In this document: positions 36,496 to 44,762 of the stretch, piece by piece
Layout: the number at the start of each line of letters is the position of its first letter
Position numbering within the stretch: the stretch's first letter is position 1
Assembly: GCF_021354595.1 (NCBI RefSeq)
Contig: NZ_JADWYJ010000001.1
Span: 349,446-413,445, forward strand
Direction: 5' to 3'
Source of the DNA: Maribellus sp. CM-23
Lineage (GTDB): Bacteria; Bacteroidota; Bacteroidia; Bacteroidales; Prolixibacteraceae
DNA length: 64,000 bases
Program-made: the position numbers and the translations under genes
The notes under the pieces: model-generated
The model's input: only the letters and a program-made list of their open reading frames with translations
Told to the model about the DNA's origin: nothing
The model's database searches: none

Positions 36496-37581
36496 CTAAA
36501 ACTCAATCACCAGCTGAACTGCTTCTTTGGGGGGCTCTTCCTGCATAAAATTGGATAAAGTAAGTCCCAGCAAACGGATACCTTTGGTAAACCCGCCTTC
36601 AACACGAAGCAGCTTTATGCTTTCATCGATAAACACATTCTTTGAATGATAGAACGGTTCCAGGGTTTTGCTTCGGGTATGTTGTTCAAAATCGGCGTAT
36701 TTAAATTTTAGGGTAAGGGTTTTGGCTTTCACCTGCGACCGCCCGGCTCTTTCCCACACCTTGTCTGCTATTTTTAAAAGCTCAGCTTCCAGTTCTTCTT
36801 CCCGGTAAAGGTCAGCAGAAAAGGTATCCTCAGCCCCTATCGACTTTCGTTCGCGCGAAGGCTCCACTGCCCGGTGGTCTTCGCCGCGGCAAATCTCGTA
36901 GTAGTAATTGCCTGCCTTGCCAAACATCCGTATCAGTTCCAGGCGGTCTGCTTTTTTAAGATCGCGCCCAAACCAGATTCCCATCTTATTGAGTTTTTCG
37001 GCGGTTACTTTTCCGATACCGTAAAACTTTTTTACTTCCAACCGGTCGATAAAATCCTGTGCCTGATCGGGCGTTACCACAAAAATGCCGTTGGGTTTGT
37101 TGACATCGGAAGCTACTTTGGCCAGAAACTTATTGTACGACACCCCGGCAGAAGCAGTCAATCCCGTTTCATCCAATATCTGTTTTTTGATTTGCCTGGC
37201 GATCAAGGTGGCCGAAGGCTTGCCCTTTTTGGCATACGTCACATCCAGGTAGGCTTCGTCGAGCGAAAGCGGCTCCACCAGGTCGGTATATTCAAAAAAG
37301 ATGTTCCGGATCTGGTTGGATATTTCCTTGTAGCGGTCGAAGCGGGGACGCACAAAAATCAGGTTGGGACATTTCCGGATGGCCACTTTAGACGACATGG
37401 CCGAACGAACACCAAATTTACGGGCTTCGTAACTGGCAGCTGCGATCACCCCGCGGTCTCCTTTTCCTCCCACCACCACCGGCTTCCCTTTTAATTCGGG
37501 CTGATCGTGCTGCTCTACCGATGCATAAAACGCATCCATGTCAATGTGAATGATCTTTCGTATGTTGCCTGCCTGATCCAT
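36496..37581 (-). CDS. dinB: DNA polymerase IV (Y family)
   Basis: 361-residue translesion polymerase. Catalytic carboxylates appear in IIHIDMDAFYASVEQ and SLDEAYLDVT, with the fingers motif SYEARKFGVRSAM. A helix-hairpin-helix (FYGIGKVTAEKLNKMGI) and the little finger domain follow. The extreme C-terminus QLVIEF may be a weak beta-clamp binding peptide. Single gene; upstream is the OmpA-family gene, downstream the tandem repeat. Confidence 0.95.
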   Translation of the reverse strand: MDQAGNIRKIIHIDMDAFYASVEQHDQPELKGKPVVVGGKGDRGVIAAASYEARKFGVRSAMSSKVAIRKCPNLIFVRPRFDRYKEISNQIRNIFFEYTDLVEPLSLDEAYLDVTYAKKGKPSATLIARQIKKQILDETGLTASAGVSYNKFLAKVASDVNKPNGIFVVTPDQAQDFIDRLEVKKFYGIGKVTAEKLNKMGIWFGRDLKKADRLELIRMFGKAGNYYYEICRGEDHRAVEPSRERKSIGAEDTFSADLYREEELEAELLKIADKVWERAGRSQVKAKTLTLKFKYADFEQHTRSKTLEPFYHSKNVFIDESIKLLRVEGGFTKGIRLLGLTLSNFMQEEPPKEAVQLVIEF

Positions 37582-37600
37582 TTCATGTCAAAAATAGCAC

Positions 37601-37631
37601 AAAAAAAGAGCTGCCCACGAATGAACAGCTC
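37601..37631 (-). terminator. Rho-independent terminator of the OmpA-family gene
   Basis: GAGCTG (37608-37613) pairs with CAGCTC (37626-37631), with 12 nt between. On the minus strand seven T residues follow. Confidence 0.7.
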
Positions 37632-37655
37632 CAAGAAATGTCAGTATCACTTATC

Positions 37656-39200
37656 CTAATTCATTTCCAATATTTTAAACTCGGTACGACGGTTCTGACG
37701 ATGTTCTTCAGCAGAACACGGAACACCATCGTCACATTTGTTTACCAGCTGGCTTTCGCCATAGCCTTTTGCAATAATGCGGTCAGCAGAAATTCCCTGA
37801 CTTATAATATAAGCCACAGCAGAATCTGAACGTTTCTGGCTCAGAACTTCGTTGTAAGCATCGCTACCACGGCTGTCGGTATGAGACCCCAACTCGACTT
37901 TCCATCCCGGGTTGTCTTTCATCACTTTCACCAGTTTATTCAACTCTACTTCCGATTCCGGCAGAATGTCCCATTTGTCGAAGTTGTAGTAAATGTTCTC
38001 CATTACAAACTTTTGTCCCACTTCCACTTTTTCAACCCACAAGGTATCACGGATTACTCCAAATGGTTTTCCAACGGTTGAAATGGTTTTGGAATCATTC
38101 ATAAATCCGTCAATATTCGTGGCTACCGTATACGTTTTATCCTTCTCCAGTTCTTGTTTGAAAAGCAAACCTGCGATTGCCTTCAGAACGCCTCCAAAAG
38201 TAATTTTTGCATCGCGCACTGCTTGCCCGGTTTTCTTGTCCATTACGACCAGTTCAAGTTCGTATTTACCCAATTTGGTGATCAACACTTTGTAAATGTC
38301 GTCACTTCCTTCGCCTCCCGATTTATTCGAAGTATAATACCCAACTTCTTCTTCAGGGTGAATAACAAAGGCAAAATCATCGCCGTCAGAATTTAACTGG
38401 CTGATAGCACTGGGTTCCATAATCTTGTCGCCCATTAAACCGGCCGAATAAAGATCCAGATCATCACCACTTCCTCTGCCGTTAGAGGCAAAAATCAGCA
38501 GTCTGTCTCTGTGAATAAAAGGAAACATGTCATCACCCGAGGTATTGATTTTGTCTCCCAGGTTAATCATTTCGCCCCATGTTCCGTTATTACGAACCGT
38601 CATATAGATATCGGTTCCACCAAAGCCTTTATCCGGAATGTCGGATGCGAAATAAAGCGTGTCTCCGGTAGAAGTTACCGAAGGATGTCCAACTGAGTAA
38701 GTTGGATTGTTAAAGGGCAATTCGCCCACTTTCTGCCATACTCCACCTTGCTTTTTCACAACAATAATTTTAAGGCGGATGTCAGCTTTTTGATAAACCT
38801 TGTTGCGAACATCAGGATTCTCAAAATTGCTTAAGGTTACAAACAATTCGCCGGTAGCGGCGCAATACGAAACAGGACCCGCATGATAGCCCTCGCTAAT
38901 CTCGGCCAGTTCCACTTCTTTTACACCTGTTACATTTCCCTTGGCATCTGTTGCGGAAGAATATAGATTGTAATAAATCTTTTTGTCGGTTCCACTGTTC
39001 AGCTTTTCAATTTCCTCGTTGGTAAAAGCAGAGTACCACAATTCATTTTGAACGAAAGCCGGACCAAAATCGCTTTGGGAGGTGTTTAAACTTGTCTTCT
39101 CACTTTTTAAATCAACCATCTTCTCAAAATACACACATTTATTCTGAGCGGTTAACATAAGCGGGGCAATTCCCACTAAAAAAAGTAGTAATTTTTTCAT
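37656..39200 (-). CDS. OmpA-family protein with PD40 repeats
   Basis: 514 residues. A signal peptide (MKKLLLFLVGIAPLMLTAQ) leads to WD40-like PD40 segments (FGGTDIYMTVRNNGTWG; FASNGRGSGDDLDLYSAG; YTSNKSGGEGSDDIYKV), a short carboxypeptidase-like domain (KKTGQAVRDAKITFGG), and a C-terminal OmpA domain with NFDKWDILPES and ELGSHTDSRGSDAYNEVLSQKR, which binds peptidoglycan through the Asp/Arg pair. It is probably a periplasmic or outer-membrane linker to the cell wall. The promoter region holds a 32-nt palindrome (39245-39276). Confidence 0.9.
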   Translation of the reverse strand: MKKLLLFLVGIAPLMLTAQNKCVYFEKMVDLKSEKTSLNTSQSDFGPAFVQNELWYSAFTNEEIEKLNSGTDKKIYYNLYSSATDAKGNVTGVKEVELAEISEGYHAGPVSYCAATGELFVTLSNFENPDVRNKVYQKADIRLKIIVVKKQGGVWQKVGELPFNNPTYSVGHPSVTSTGDTLYFASDIPDKGFGGTDIYMTVRNNGTWGEMINLGDKINTSGDDMFPFIHRDRLLIFASNGRGSGDDLDLYSAGLMGDKIMEPSAISQLNSDGDDFAFVIHPEEEVGYYTSNKSGGEGSDDIYKVLITKLGKYELELVVMDKKTGQAVRDAKITFGGVLKAIAGLLFKQELEKDKTYTVATNIDGFMNDSKTISTVGKPFGVIRDTLWVEKVEVGQKFVMENIYYNFDKWDILPESEVELNKLVKVMKDNPGWKVELGSHTDSRGSDAYNEVLSQKRSDSAVAYIISQGISADRIIAKGYGESQLVNKCDDGVPCSAEEHRQNRRTEFKILEMN

Positions 39201-39244
39201 GATCGATTGAATTTAGGATTTAATGAAATCATACTAACATAATA

Positions 39245-39276
39245 GTATTAAGAATACCATAATGGCTTCTTAATAC
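39245..39276. promoter_or_regulatory. 32-nt palindrome upstream of the OmpA-family gene
   Basis: GTATTAAGAA (39245-39254) and TTCTTAATAC (39267-39276) are perfect inverted repeats, with CCAT-A-ATGG nested in the loop. It lies 45-76 bp upstream of the start codon, either in the 5-prime leader or as an operator. It could bind a dimeric regulator or fold as a leader hairpin; which one cannot be told. Confidence 0.5.
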
Positions 39277-39350
39277 GACCCTTATTTTTCTATCTGCAAA
39301 GAAAATGATTGCATTTAGTGGAAGCAAGTTAGGGGATTTTACTTAATTAA

Positions 39351-40760
39351 TCAAGGCTTTTTCCTTAGCAACACCACATTTTCCACGTGATGTGTGTGTG
39401 GAAACATGTCAACCGGTTGGATTTTTTCAATTTGGTAAAACTCGTCCAAAATTGCAATATCCCGCGCCTGTGTTGCGGGGTTACAACTAACATAAACAAT
39501 TCGCTCGGGCGCCATCCGAATAATGGTTTGAACCACATCAGCATGCATCCCGGCGCGGGGCGGATCGGTAATTACCACTTCAGGCTTTCCGTTCTCTTTA
39601 ACAAAATCATCGGTTAGCACATTTTTCATGTCGCCGGCAAAAAACGATGTATTTGTTATGTTATTAAAAGACGCATTTGCTTTTGCATCTTCAATGGCTT
39701 CCGGAACATATTCGATACCGACTACCTTACCGGCTTTTTGTGCCACAAAGTTCGCGATCGTCCCTGTTCCTGTGTATAAATCGTATACCGTTTCGGTTCC
39801 TGTTAAGCCAGCAAAATCGCGGGTTACTTTGTATAATGTATATGCCTGTTCTGAGTTTGTCTGGTAGAAACTTTTGGCACCGATCTTAAACTGCAGTCCT
39901 TCCATTTCTTCCAGGATGTATTCCCGGCCCGAGAACACCTCTACTTCCTGATCGGTAATGGTATCATTTCCTTTTGGATTGATAACATACATCAAAGAGG
40001 TAATTCCGGGGAACTCTTCTTTCAACGCATTCAGCAAGGCAACGCGTTTGTCCCTGTCTTCATAATAAAAGGTTACAATAACCATCAGCTCACCGGTGGA
40101 GGCTGTACGAACAATCATTGTCCGCAGTAAGCCATGTTGTTCTTTAATATCAAAAAAGCTCAGGTTGTTTCGGATGGCATAATCGTACACAAAATTGCGA
40201 ATCTGATTGGAAGGGTCAGGCTGTAACCAGCATTTATCTATTTTAATTACCTTATCAAACAATCCCGGAACATGGAAACCCAGGGCATTGGAATTTTTCA
40301 CCTCGCTGCCTTCTTCCACTTCCTTGTAAGTCAGCCAGCGCTTGTTTGAAAAAGTGAATTCCAGCTTATTCCGGTAAAACCGGTCGCGCTCCGATGCTAA
40401 AATGGGCATTACCCCAGGAATTTCAAGTCTCCCGATGCGGGTAAGCTGATCGCTGACCTGTTTTTGCTTGTACTGAAGTTGTTTCTCGTAAGGCAGCATT
40501 TGCCATTTACAGCCTCCGCAAACACCAAAGTGCTCACAAAAGGCATCGATACGGTCGTCGGAATAAGACTTGTACGCCCGCACAAAAGCTTCCTCGTAAC
40601 GCTTTCTCTTTTTGGTAACCTGCAAATCAACCACGTCTCCGGGAATCGCCATCGACGTAAAAATCACCATCTCTCCGACCCGGGCCAAAGCTTTTCCTTC
40701 TGCACCTATGTCCTCTATCCGCACGTCCTCGTAAAAAGGCTTTTTCTTGTTTCTTGCCAC
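39351..40760 (-). CDS. rlmD: 23S rRNA (uracil-5-)-methyltransferase RlmD
   Basis: 469 residues. An N-terminal TRAM domain (YEDVRIEDIGAEGKALARVG) is followed by a [4Fe-4S] cluster region (CEHFGVCGGCKWQ), and a Rossmann methyltransferase domain with YDLYTGTGTIANF, ITDPPRAGM and the nucleophile motif VSCNPATQARD. The family methylates U1939 of 23S rRNA; RlmC-type or dual-specific activity cannot be excluded. Its promoter -7 element TATATTTG lies at 40785-40778. Confidence 0.92.
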   Translation of the reverse strand: MARNKKKPFYEDVRIEDIGAEGKALARVGEMVIFTSMAIPGDVVDLQVTKKRKRYEEAFVRAYKSYSDDRIDAFCEHFGVCGGCKWQMLPYEKQLQYKQKQVSDQLTRIGRLEIPGVMPILASERDRFYRNKLEFTFSNKRWLTYKEVEEGSEVKNSNALGFHVPGLFDKVIKIDKCWLQPDPSNQIRNFVYDYAIRNNLSFFDIKEQHGLLRTMIVRTASTGELMVIVTFYYEDRDKRVALLNALKEEFPGITSLMYVINPKGNDTITDQEVEVFSGREYILEEMEGLQFKIGAKSFYQTNSEQAYTLYKVTRDFAGLTGTETVYDLYTGTGTIANFVAQKAGKVVGIEYVPEAIEDAKANASFNNITNTSFFAGDMKNVLTDDFVKENGKPEVVITDPPRAGMHADVVQTIIRMAPERIVYVSCNPATQARDIAILDEFYQIEKIQPVDMFPHTHHVENVVLLRKKP

Positions 40761-40777
40761 CTCAATAATTTTTTGTG

Positions 40778-40785
40778 CAAATATA
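40778..40785 (-). promoter_or_regulatory. Promoter -7 element of rlmD
   Basis: TATATTTG on the minus strand fits TAnnTTTG exactly, 18-25 bp upstream of the ATG at 40760, so the leader would be only some 10 nt. Confidence 0.5.
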
Positions 40786-40912
40786 ATTCAATCTTACACA
40801 TAGCATTATCATTCCCCCACCTTCTTGTTCCCAAATAAAATTCAGAATTCCCAAAATGAAAAAACTGGGCATTTTGAGGCATTCAAAATCATTTTTATGT
40901 TTCGTTTATATA

Positions 40913-40940
40913 TTGGGTAAAAATCATTTAATTATATTTG
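40913..40940 (+). promoter_or_regulatory. Promoter of the intergenic RNA
   Basis: TTG (40913-40915), 17-nt spacer, TATATTTG (40933-40940). The -7 element is a perfect TAnnTTTG match; the spacer is slightly short. Transcription would start near 40947. Confidence 0.5.
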
Positions 40941-40946
40941 CTATTG

Positions 40947-41113
40947 ATTTAATGGTTGGTTTTATTTTCAATAAGTAAAACTGAATAGGGGAAAGCGACT
41001 TCTGTATTTATGATTGGTTTTGTGTTTAGGGGTTTGTAAATTATCAATCATCTTCAAAAAGCGTCCATAGTGCTTTCCCCTTCCTTCTTTTTACCCGCGA
41101 GGGTATTTTTTTT
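40947..41113 (+). ncRNA. Candidate structured small RNA, 6S-like architecture
   Basis: The 416-bp gap between rlmD and the ABC-F gene holds a promoter, a nested-hairpin region and a strong terminator but no reading frame. AGGGGAAAGC (40987-40996) pairs perfectly with GCTTTCCCCT (41072-41081). Inside, ATGATTG (41010-41016) pairs with CAATCAT (41045-41051), leaving a large internal bubble. Outer stem, central bubble and apical stem recall 6S RNA, and a Bacteroidota 6S variant (6S-Flavo) is known. Identity as 6S is a guess; an unrelated small RNA is equally possible. Confidence 0.5.
41092..41113 (+). terminator. Rho-independent terminator of the intergenic RNA
   Basis: TACCC (41092-41096), loop GCGA (a GNRA tetraloop), GGGTA (41101-41105), followed by eight T residues. 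It lies 38 bp before the ABC-F promoter element, so it ends a transcript that is not ABC-F. Confidence 0.85.
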
Positions 41114-41150
41114 GCCCCGAATTCACCCATTCATTTCTTACTCGATTGAT

Positions 41151-41158
41151 TATATTTG
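41151..41158 (+). promoter_or_regulatory. Promoter -7 element of the ABC-F gene
   Basis: TATATTTG, exact match to TAnnTTTG, ending 18 bp before the ATG at 41177, so the leader is very short. No clear -33 TTG at the right distance. Confidence 0.5.
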
Positions 41159-41176
41159 CGCGATTCAGTTTAGATT

Positions 41177-43123
41177 ATGATTTCGTTAGATAAAATAAAT
41201 TTAAGTTTTGGCGGCTTTGAGCTTTTCAAAGAGATAAGTTTCCTGATCAATCCCAAAGACCGTATCGGGCTGATTGGCAAGAACGGAGCGGGAAAAACGA
41301 CTTTACTCAAGATCATCAGCGGGTTAAACAATCCGACTTCGGGCAGCGTTGGCATCTCGAAAGATGTTACCATCGGGTACCTGCCACAGCAAATGAAAGT
41401 TTCGGACACCCGCACCTTAAAAGACGAAACTACGCAGGCATTTAAGGAAATACTTCAGCTTCAGAAAGACATTGCTCGCTTAAACAGCGAAATTGCTGAA
41501 AGTGAGGATTACCACTCTGCTGATTACCTCGGGAAACTGGACAGAGTTGCTGAATTGCACGAACGATTCCAGTTACTGGGAGGTGATAATTACGAAGCTG
41601 AACTGGAAAGAACATTACTCGGGCTTGGTTTTGAACGGTCGGATTTTGGCCGGTTGACATCCGAATTCAGTGGAGGATGGAGAATGAGGGTGGAATTAGC
41701 CAAACTTTTACTCCAGAAACCGGATGTATTTTTACTCGATGAGCCTACCAACCACCTTGATATAGAATCGATTCAATGGCTCGAAGATTTTCTGAAAGAT
41801 TACAAAGGAGCAGTTATCTTGGTATCGCACGATAAAACTTTTCTGAATGCGGTTTGTAACCGAACCATTGAAATATCGTTGGGGAAAATTCTGGATCAGA
41901 AAATGAATTACTCTGACTTTCTGAACTGGAAGGAAGAACAAAAGAAGATCAATCTTGCAGCTTACCAGAATCAACAAAAACTGATTGAAGATACCGAAAA
42001 ATTTATCGAAAGATTTCGCTACAAAGCATCCAAAGCGGTTCAGGTACAGTCGCGCATCAAACAGCTCGATAAGATCGACCGGATTGAAATTGAAGAGGAA
42101 GACAATGCAGCACTCAAACTGAGCTTTCCGCCCGCACCGCGTTCCGGTAAGGTAGTGGTTTCGGCGAAACACATTACCAAAGCCTATGGTTCGCACCTGG
42201 TACTGGACGACATTGATCTGACTATTGAGCAAGGTGAAAAAATTGCTTTTGTTGGCCGAAACGGAGAAGGCAAAACCACCCTGGCCCGGATCATCATGAA
42301 TGAGCTGGAACACAAGGGAGATATGCAACTCGGGCACAACGTTAAGGTGGGCTATTTTGCACAAAACCAGGCACAGTTACTCAACGAAGAATTGACCATT
42401 TTTGATACCATCGACGAGATAGCCGTTGGAGACATCCGGACAAAAATCAGGGATATCCTGGCCGCCTTCTTATTCAGAGGAGAAGACATCGACAAAAAAG
42501 TAAAAGTGCTGAGTGGTGGTGAAAAATCGCGTCTGGCGATGATCCGCCTGATGCTGGAGCCGGTTAATTTCCTGATTCTCGATGAGCCGACCAACCACCT
42601 CGACATACGTTCGAAGGAGATATTAAAAAATGCGCTGGCCAATTTCACGGGAACAGTGCTGGTGGTTTCCCACGACCGCGACTTTCTGGATGGCCTTGTA
42701 AATTGTGTGTACGAATTCAGAAACAAAAAAGCCAAACAACACCTGGGTGGTATTTTTGAATTTCTGTACCGGAAGAAAATGGAATCGCTAAAAGAACTGG
42801 AAGTAAAAAACAATAACTCCAAAGCAGCCAATTCCGTTCAAAAAGAAAAAGCAAAAAATGAACTTAGCTTTGAAGAGCAAAAAGAAATAAGCCGCAACAT
42901 TTCGCGCTTTGAAAAACAGGTACAGGAAACCGAACAAAAAATTTCGGACCTGGAAGGCCAGGTGGAAGACTTGGACAAGCTTCTTTCTTCGTCTACGCAA
43001 ATTGACGACCACAGCCTGTTTGACAAATACGAAGAGTTAAAAAAGAAGCTGGAAGAAATGATGCATGAATGGGAAAATGCAAACGAAGAACTGGAAGCCT
43101 GGAAAAATAAAAAAACCTGGTAA
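41177..43123 (+). CDS. ABC-F family ribosome-associated ATPase
   Basis: 648 residues with two ABC domains and no TM segments. Domain 1 has GKNGAGKTTLLK, signature SGGWRMRVELA and LLDEPTNHLD; domain 2 has GRNGEGKTTLAR, LSGGEKSRLAM and LILDEPTNHLD. The linker between them is charged and helical (about 250-310), and a C-terminal coiled coil (about 560-648) matches the Uup-like arrangement. These proteins act in the ribosomal E site; a housekeeping translation factor is more likely than drug resistance. rlmB follows after 47 bp. Confidence 0.92.
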   Translation: MISLDKINLSFGGFELFKEISFLINPKDRIGLIGKNGAGKTTLLKIISGLNNPTSGSVGISKDVTIGYLPQQMKVSDTRTLKDETTQAFKEILQLQKDIARLNSEIAESEDYHSADYLGKLDRVAELHERFQLLGGDNYEAELERTLLGLGFERSDFGRLTSEFSGGWRMRVELAKLLLQKPDVFLLDEPTNHLDIESIQWLEDFLKDYKGAVILVSHDKTFLNAVCNRTIEISLGKILDQKMNYSDFLNWKEEQKKINLAAYQNQQKLIEDTEKFIERFRYKASKAVQVQSRIKQLDKIDRIEIEEEDNAALKLSFPPAPRSGKVVVSAKHITKAYGSHLVLDDIDLTIEQGEKIAFVGRNGEGKTTLARIIMNELEHKGDMQLGHNVKVGYFAQNQAQLLNEELTIFDTIDEIAVGDIRTKIRDILAAFLFRGEDIDKKVKVLSGGEKSRLAMIRLMLEPVNFLILDEPTNHLDIRSKEILKNALANFTGTVLVVSHDRDFLDGLVNCVYEFRNKKAKQHLGGIFEFLYRKKMESLKELEVKNNNSKAANSVQKEKAKNELSFEEQKEISRNISRFEKQVQETEQKISDLEGQVEDLDKLLSSSTQIDDHSLFDKYEELKKKLEEMMHEWENANEELEAWKNKKTW

Positions 43124-43170
43124 CTTCAGAAACGATTAAAAACAACAACTTACTGCAAAGGGTATAATCA

Positions 43171-43905
43171 ATGAATAAAGAAGATTTTCTGTTTGGAACA
43201 CGTGCTGTTATTGAAGCTATCAAAACCGGCAAAACCATCGATAAAGTACTGATTAAAAAAGGGCTGAAAAATGAGCTGTTTTCAGAATTGCTCCAGTTAC
43301 TGAAAGAAAACGGTATTGCCCCTCAGTTCGTGCCCGTTGAAAAGATCAACCGGTTTACGCGCAAAAACCACCAGGGAGTAATCGCACTTCTCTCTCCGAT
43401 TGAATTCGACAACATTGAAAACGTGCTTCCCGGAATCTTTGAAACAGGCACCACTCCCCTGATACTTGTTCTCGACCAGATAACCGATGTAAGAAACTTT
43501 GGCGCTATTGCCCGTTCGGCCGAGTGCGCCGGGGTAAATACGATTATTATCCCCGAAAAAGGCATGGCCCGTATAGGAGCCGACGCAGTAAAAACATCGG
43601 CCGGAGCTATTCACCACCTGCCCATCTGCAAAGTAGTCAACCTCGAAAAAACAATACGATTTTTAAAAGATTCGGGAATTCGCATTGTTGCTGCCACCGA
43701 AAAAGGCGACAAGACCTATACGTCAGCTGATTTCACAGGCCCGTTGGCCATTGTGATGGGATCTGAAGACACAGGAATCTCGCCCAATATCCTGAAGCTT
43801 ACTGATGAGCAACTAAAAATTCCGATCCTCGGACAAATTGAATCGCTCAACGTATCGGTTTCTGCCGCACTGATGATCTATGAAGCAGTCAGGCAACGTA
43901 ATTAA
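43171..43905 (+). CDS. rlmB: 23S rRNA (guanosine-2-prime-O-)-methyltransferase RlmB (SpoU family)
   Basis: 244 residues. N-terminal RNA-binding domain (FGTRAVIEAIKTGKTIDKVLIKKG) and a SPOUT knot domain with motif 1 DQITDVRNFGAIARSAECAGV, motif 2 IVMGSEDTGIS and motif 3 IPILGQIESLNVSVSAAL. The asparagine and arginine in motif 1 and NVSVSAA fit TrmH/RlmB enzymes, which methylate G2251. TrmH-like paralogues are the alternative. It follows the ABC-F gene and may be co-transcribed. Confidence 0.88.
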   Translation: MNKEDFLFGTRAVIEAIKTGKTIDKVLIKKGLKNELFSELLQLLKENGIAPQFVPVEKINRFTRKNHQGVIALLSPIEFDNIENVLPGIFETGTTPLILVLDQITDVRNFGAIARSAECAGVNTIIIPEKGMARIGADAVKTSAGAIHHLPICKVVNLEKTIRFLKDSGIRIVAATEKGDKTYTSADFTGPLAIVMGSEDTGISPNILKLTDEQLKIPILGQIESLNVSVSAALMIYEAVRQRN

Positions 43906-43929
43906 AGAAAATTCATAAAGTTGAACCAT

Positions 43930-43950
43930 CCCCGAGGGCAAGCCACGGGG
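43930..43950. repeat. C/G-rich hairpin between rlmB and lrp
   Basis: CCCCG-A-GGGC-AA-GCC-A-CGGGG: five outer pairs, an A/A mismatch, three inner pairs and an AA loop. It sits exactly between two convergent genes. There is no T run, so it is either a weak bidirectional terminator or a REP-type palindrome. Confidence 0.5.
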
Positions 43951-43960
43951 AATTATTCGA

Positions 43961-44428
43961 TTAAGTATTGACCGGAATCGTGCGCTTGAAAGATTCTTCA
44001 AGCGAAATAAATGTTTCGGTACTGGCTACCCCCTGTATTTTTTGAATCTGGTTGCTGAGTATCGACTTTAAGTGTTCGTTGTCTTTGGCGTAAACTTTAA
44101 TAAAAATCGCATAAGCCCCTGTAGTGTAATGGCATTCTACAATTTCCGGAATGTCTTCCAACTTGGTGACAACCTCTGAAAACAAACCGCCCTTTTCCAA
44201 AAAGATACCGATATAGGTACAGGTTTTAAAATCAACTTTTTTGGGATCAATATGATAGCCGGAACCAACAATCACTCCCAAATCCACCATTCGGTTTACC
44301 CGCTGATGCACCGCAGCCCTCGAGATACCTACTTCCTTTGCAACGTCCTTGAAAGGAATACGTGCATTTTTTGTTATAATATCCAGAATTTTCAGGTCCC
44401 AGTCATCCAAATTACTCCTTAACGTCAT
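43961..44428 (-). CDS. Lrp/AsnC-family regulator (first of a pair flanking amt)
   Basis: 155 residues. N-terminal helix-turn-helix (LDIITKNARIPFKDVAKEVGISRAAVHQRVNRMVDLGVI) and a C-terminal RAM ligand-binding domain with VECHYTTGAYAIFIKVYAKD. The closest relative in the window is the protein at 46125-46610, with matching CHYTTGAYAIFIK and TETFISLE. It is transcribed away from amt across a 334-bp gap, so it could control the transporter. Ligand unknown. Confidence 0.9.
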   Translation of the reverse strand: MTLRSNLDDWDLKILDIITKNARIPFKDVAKEVGISRAAVHQRVNRMVDLGVIVGSGYHIDPKKVDFKTCTYIGIFLEKGGLFSEVVTKLEDIPEIVECHYTTGAYAIFIKVYAKDNEHLKSILSNQIQKIQGVASTETFISLEESFKRTIPVNT

Positions 44429-44762
44429 GTCTTACAATTTTCCATCAAAAATATCAAAAAAATGACATTATTTCAATCACATCTCTCACAACCGCCTAAA
44501 AAGTAACAAAATGAAAACAACTAAATCAATAAGAACAAATTCCACCCAAATATTATCAATTTATTACCAAACAGGAATTTTTATTTTCATTTTAACACAT
44601 AATTCTTCAAATAAAAACACCAAGTCATATATTTATGCATGATTTAAATCAAACAGACAGAAATCATAAACTTAATTAGAAACGAGTCAGTCAAACGTTT
44701 GGTCAAAATACGGTGAGGCGATTTATACGATGAACGTTGGATGACTGTTAAAACTTATTACA
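44429..44762. other. Intergenic region between lrp and amt
   Basis: 334 bp, very A/T-rich, without a credible gene. It contains GATTTAAATC, a perfect 10-bp palindrome (44641-44650), next to ATGCAT (44636-44641), within a stretch of alternating A and T runs typical of Lrp binding. No sigma-54 element was seen upstream of amt. Probably the operator region shared by lrp and amt. Confidence 0.4.
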
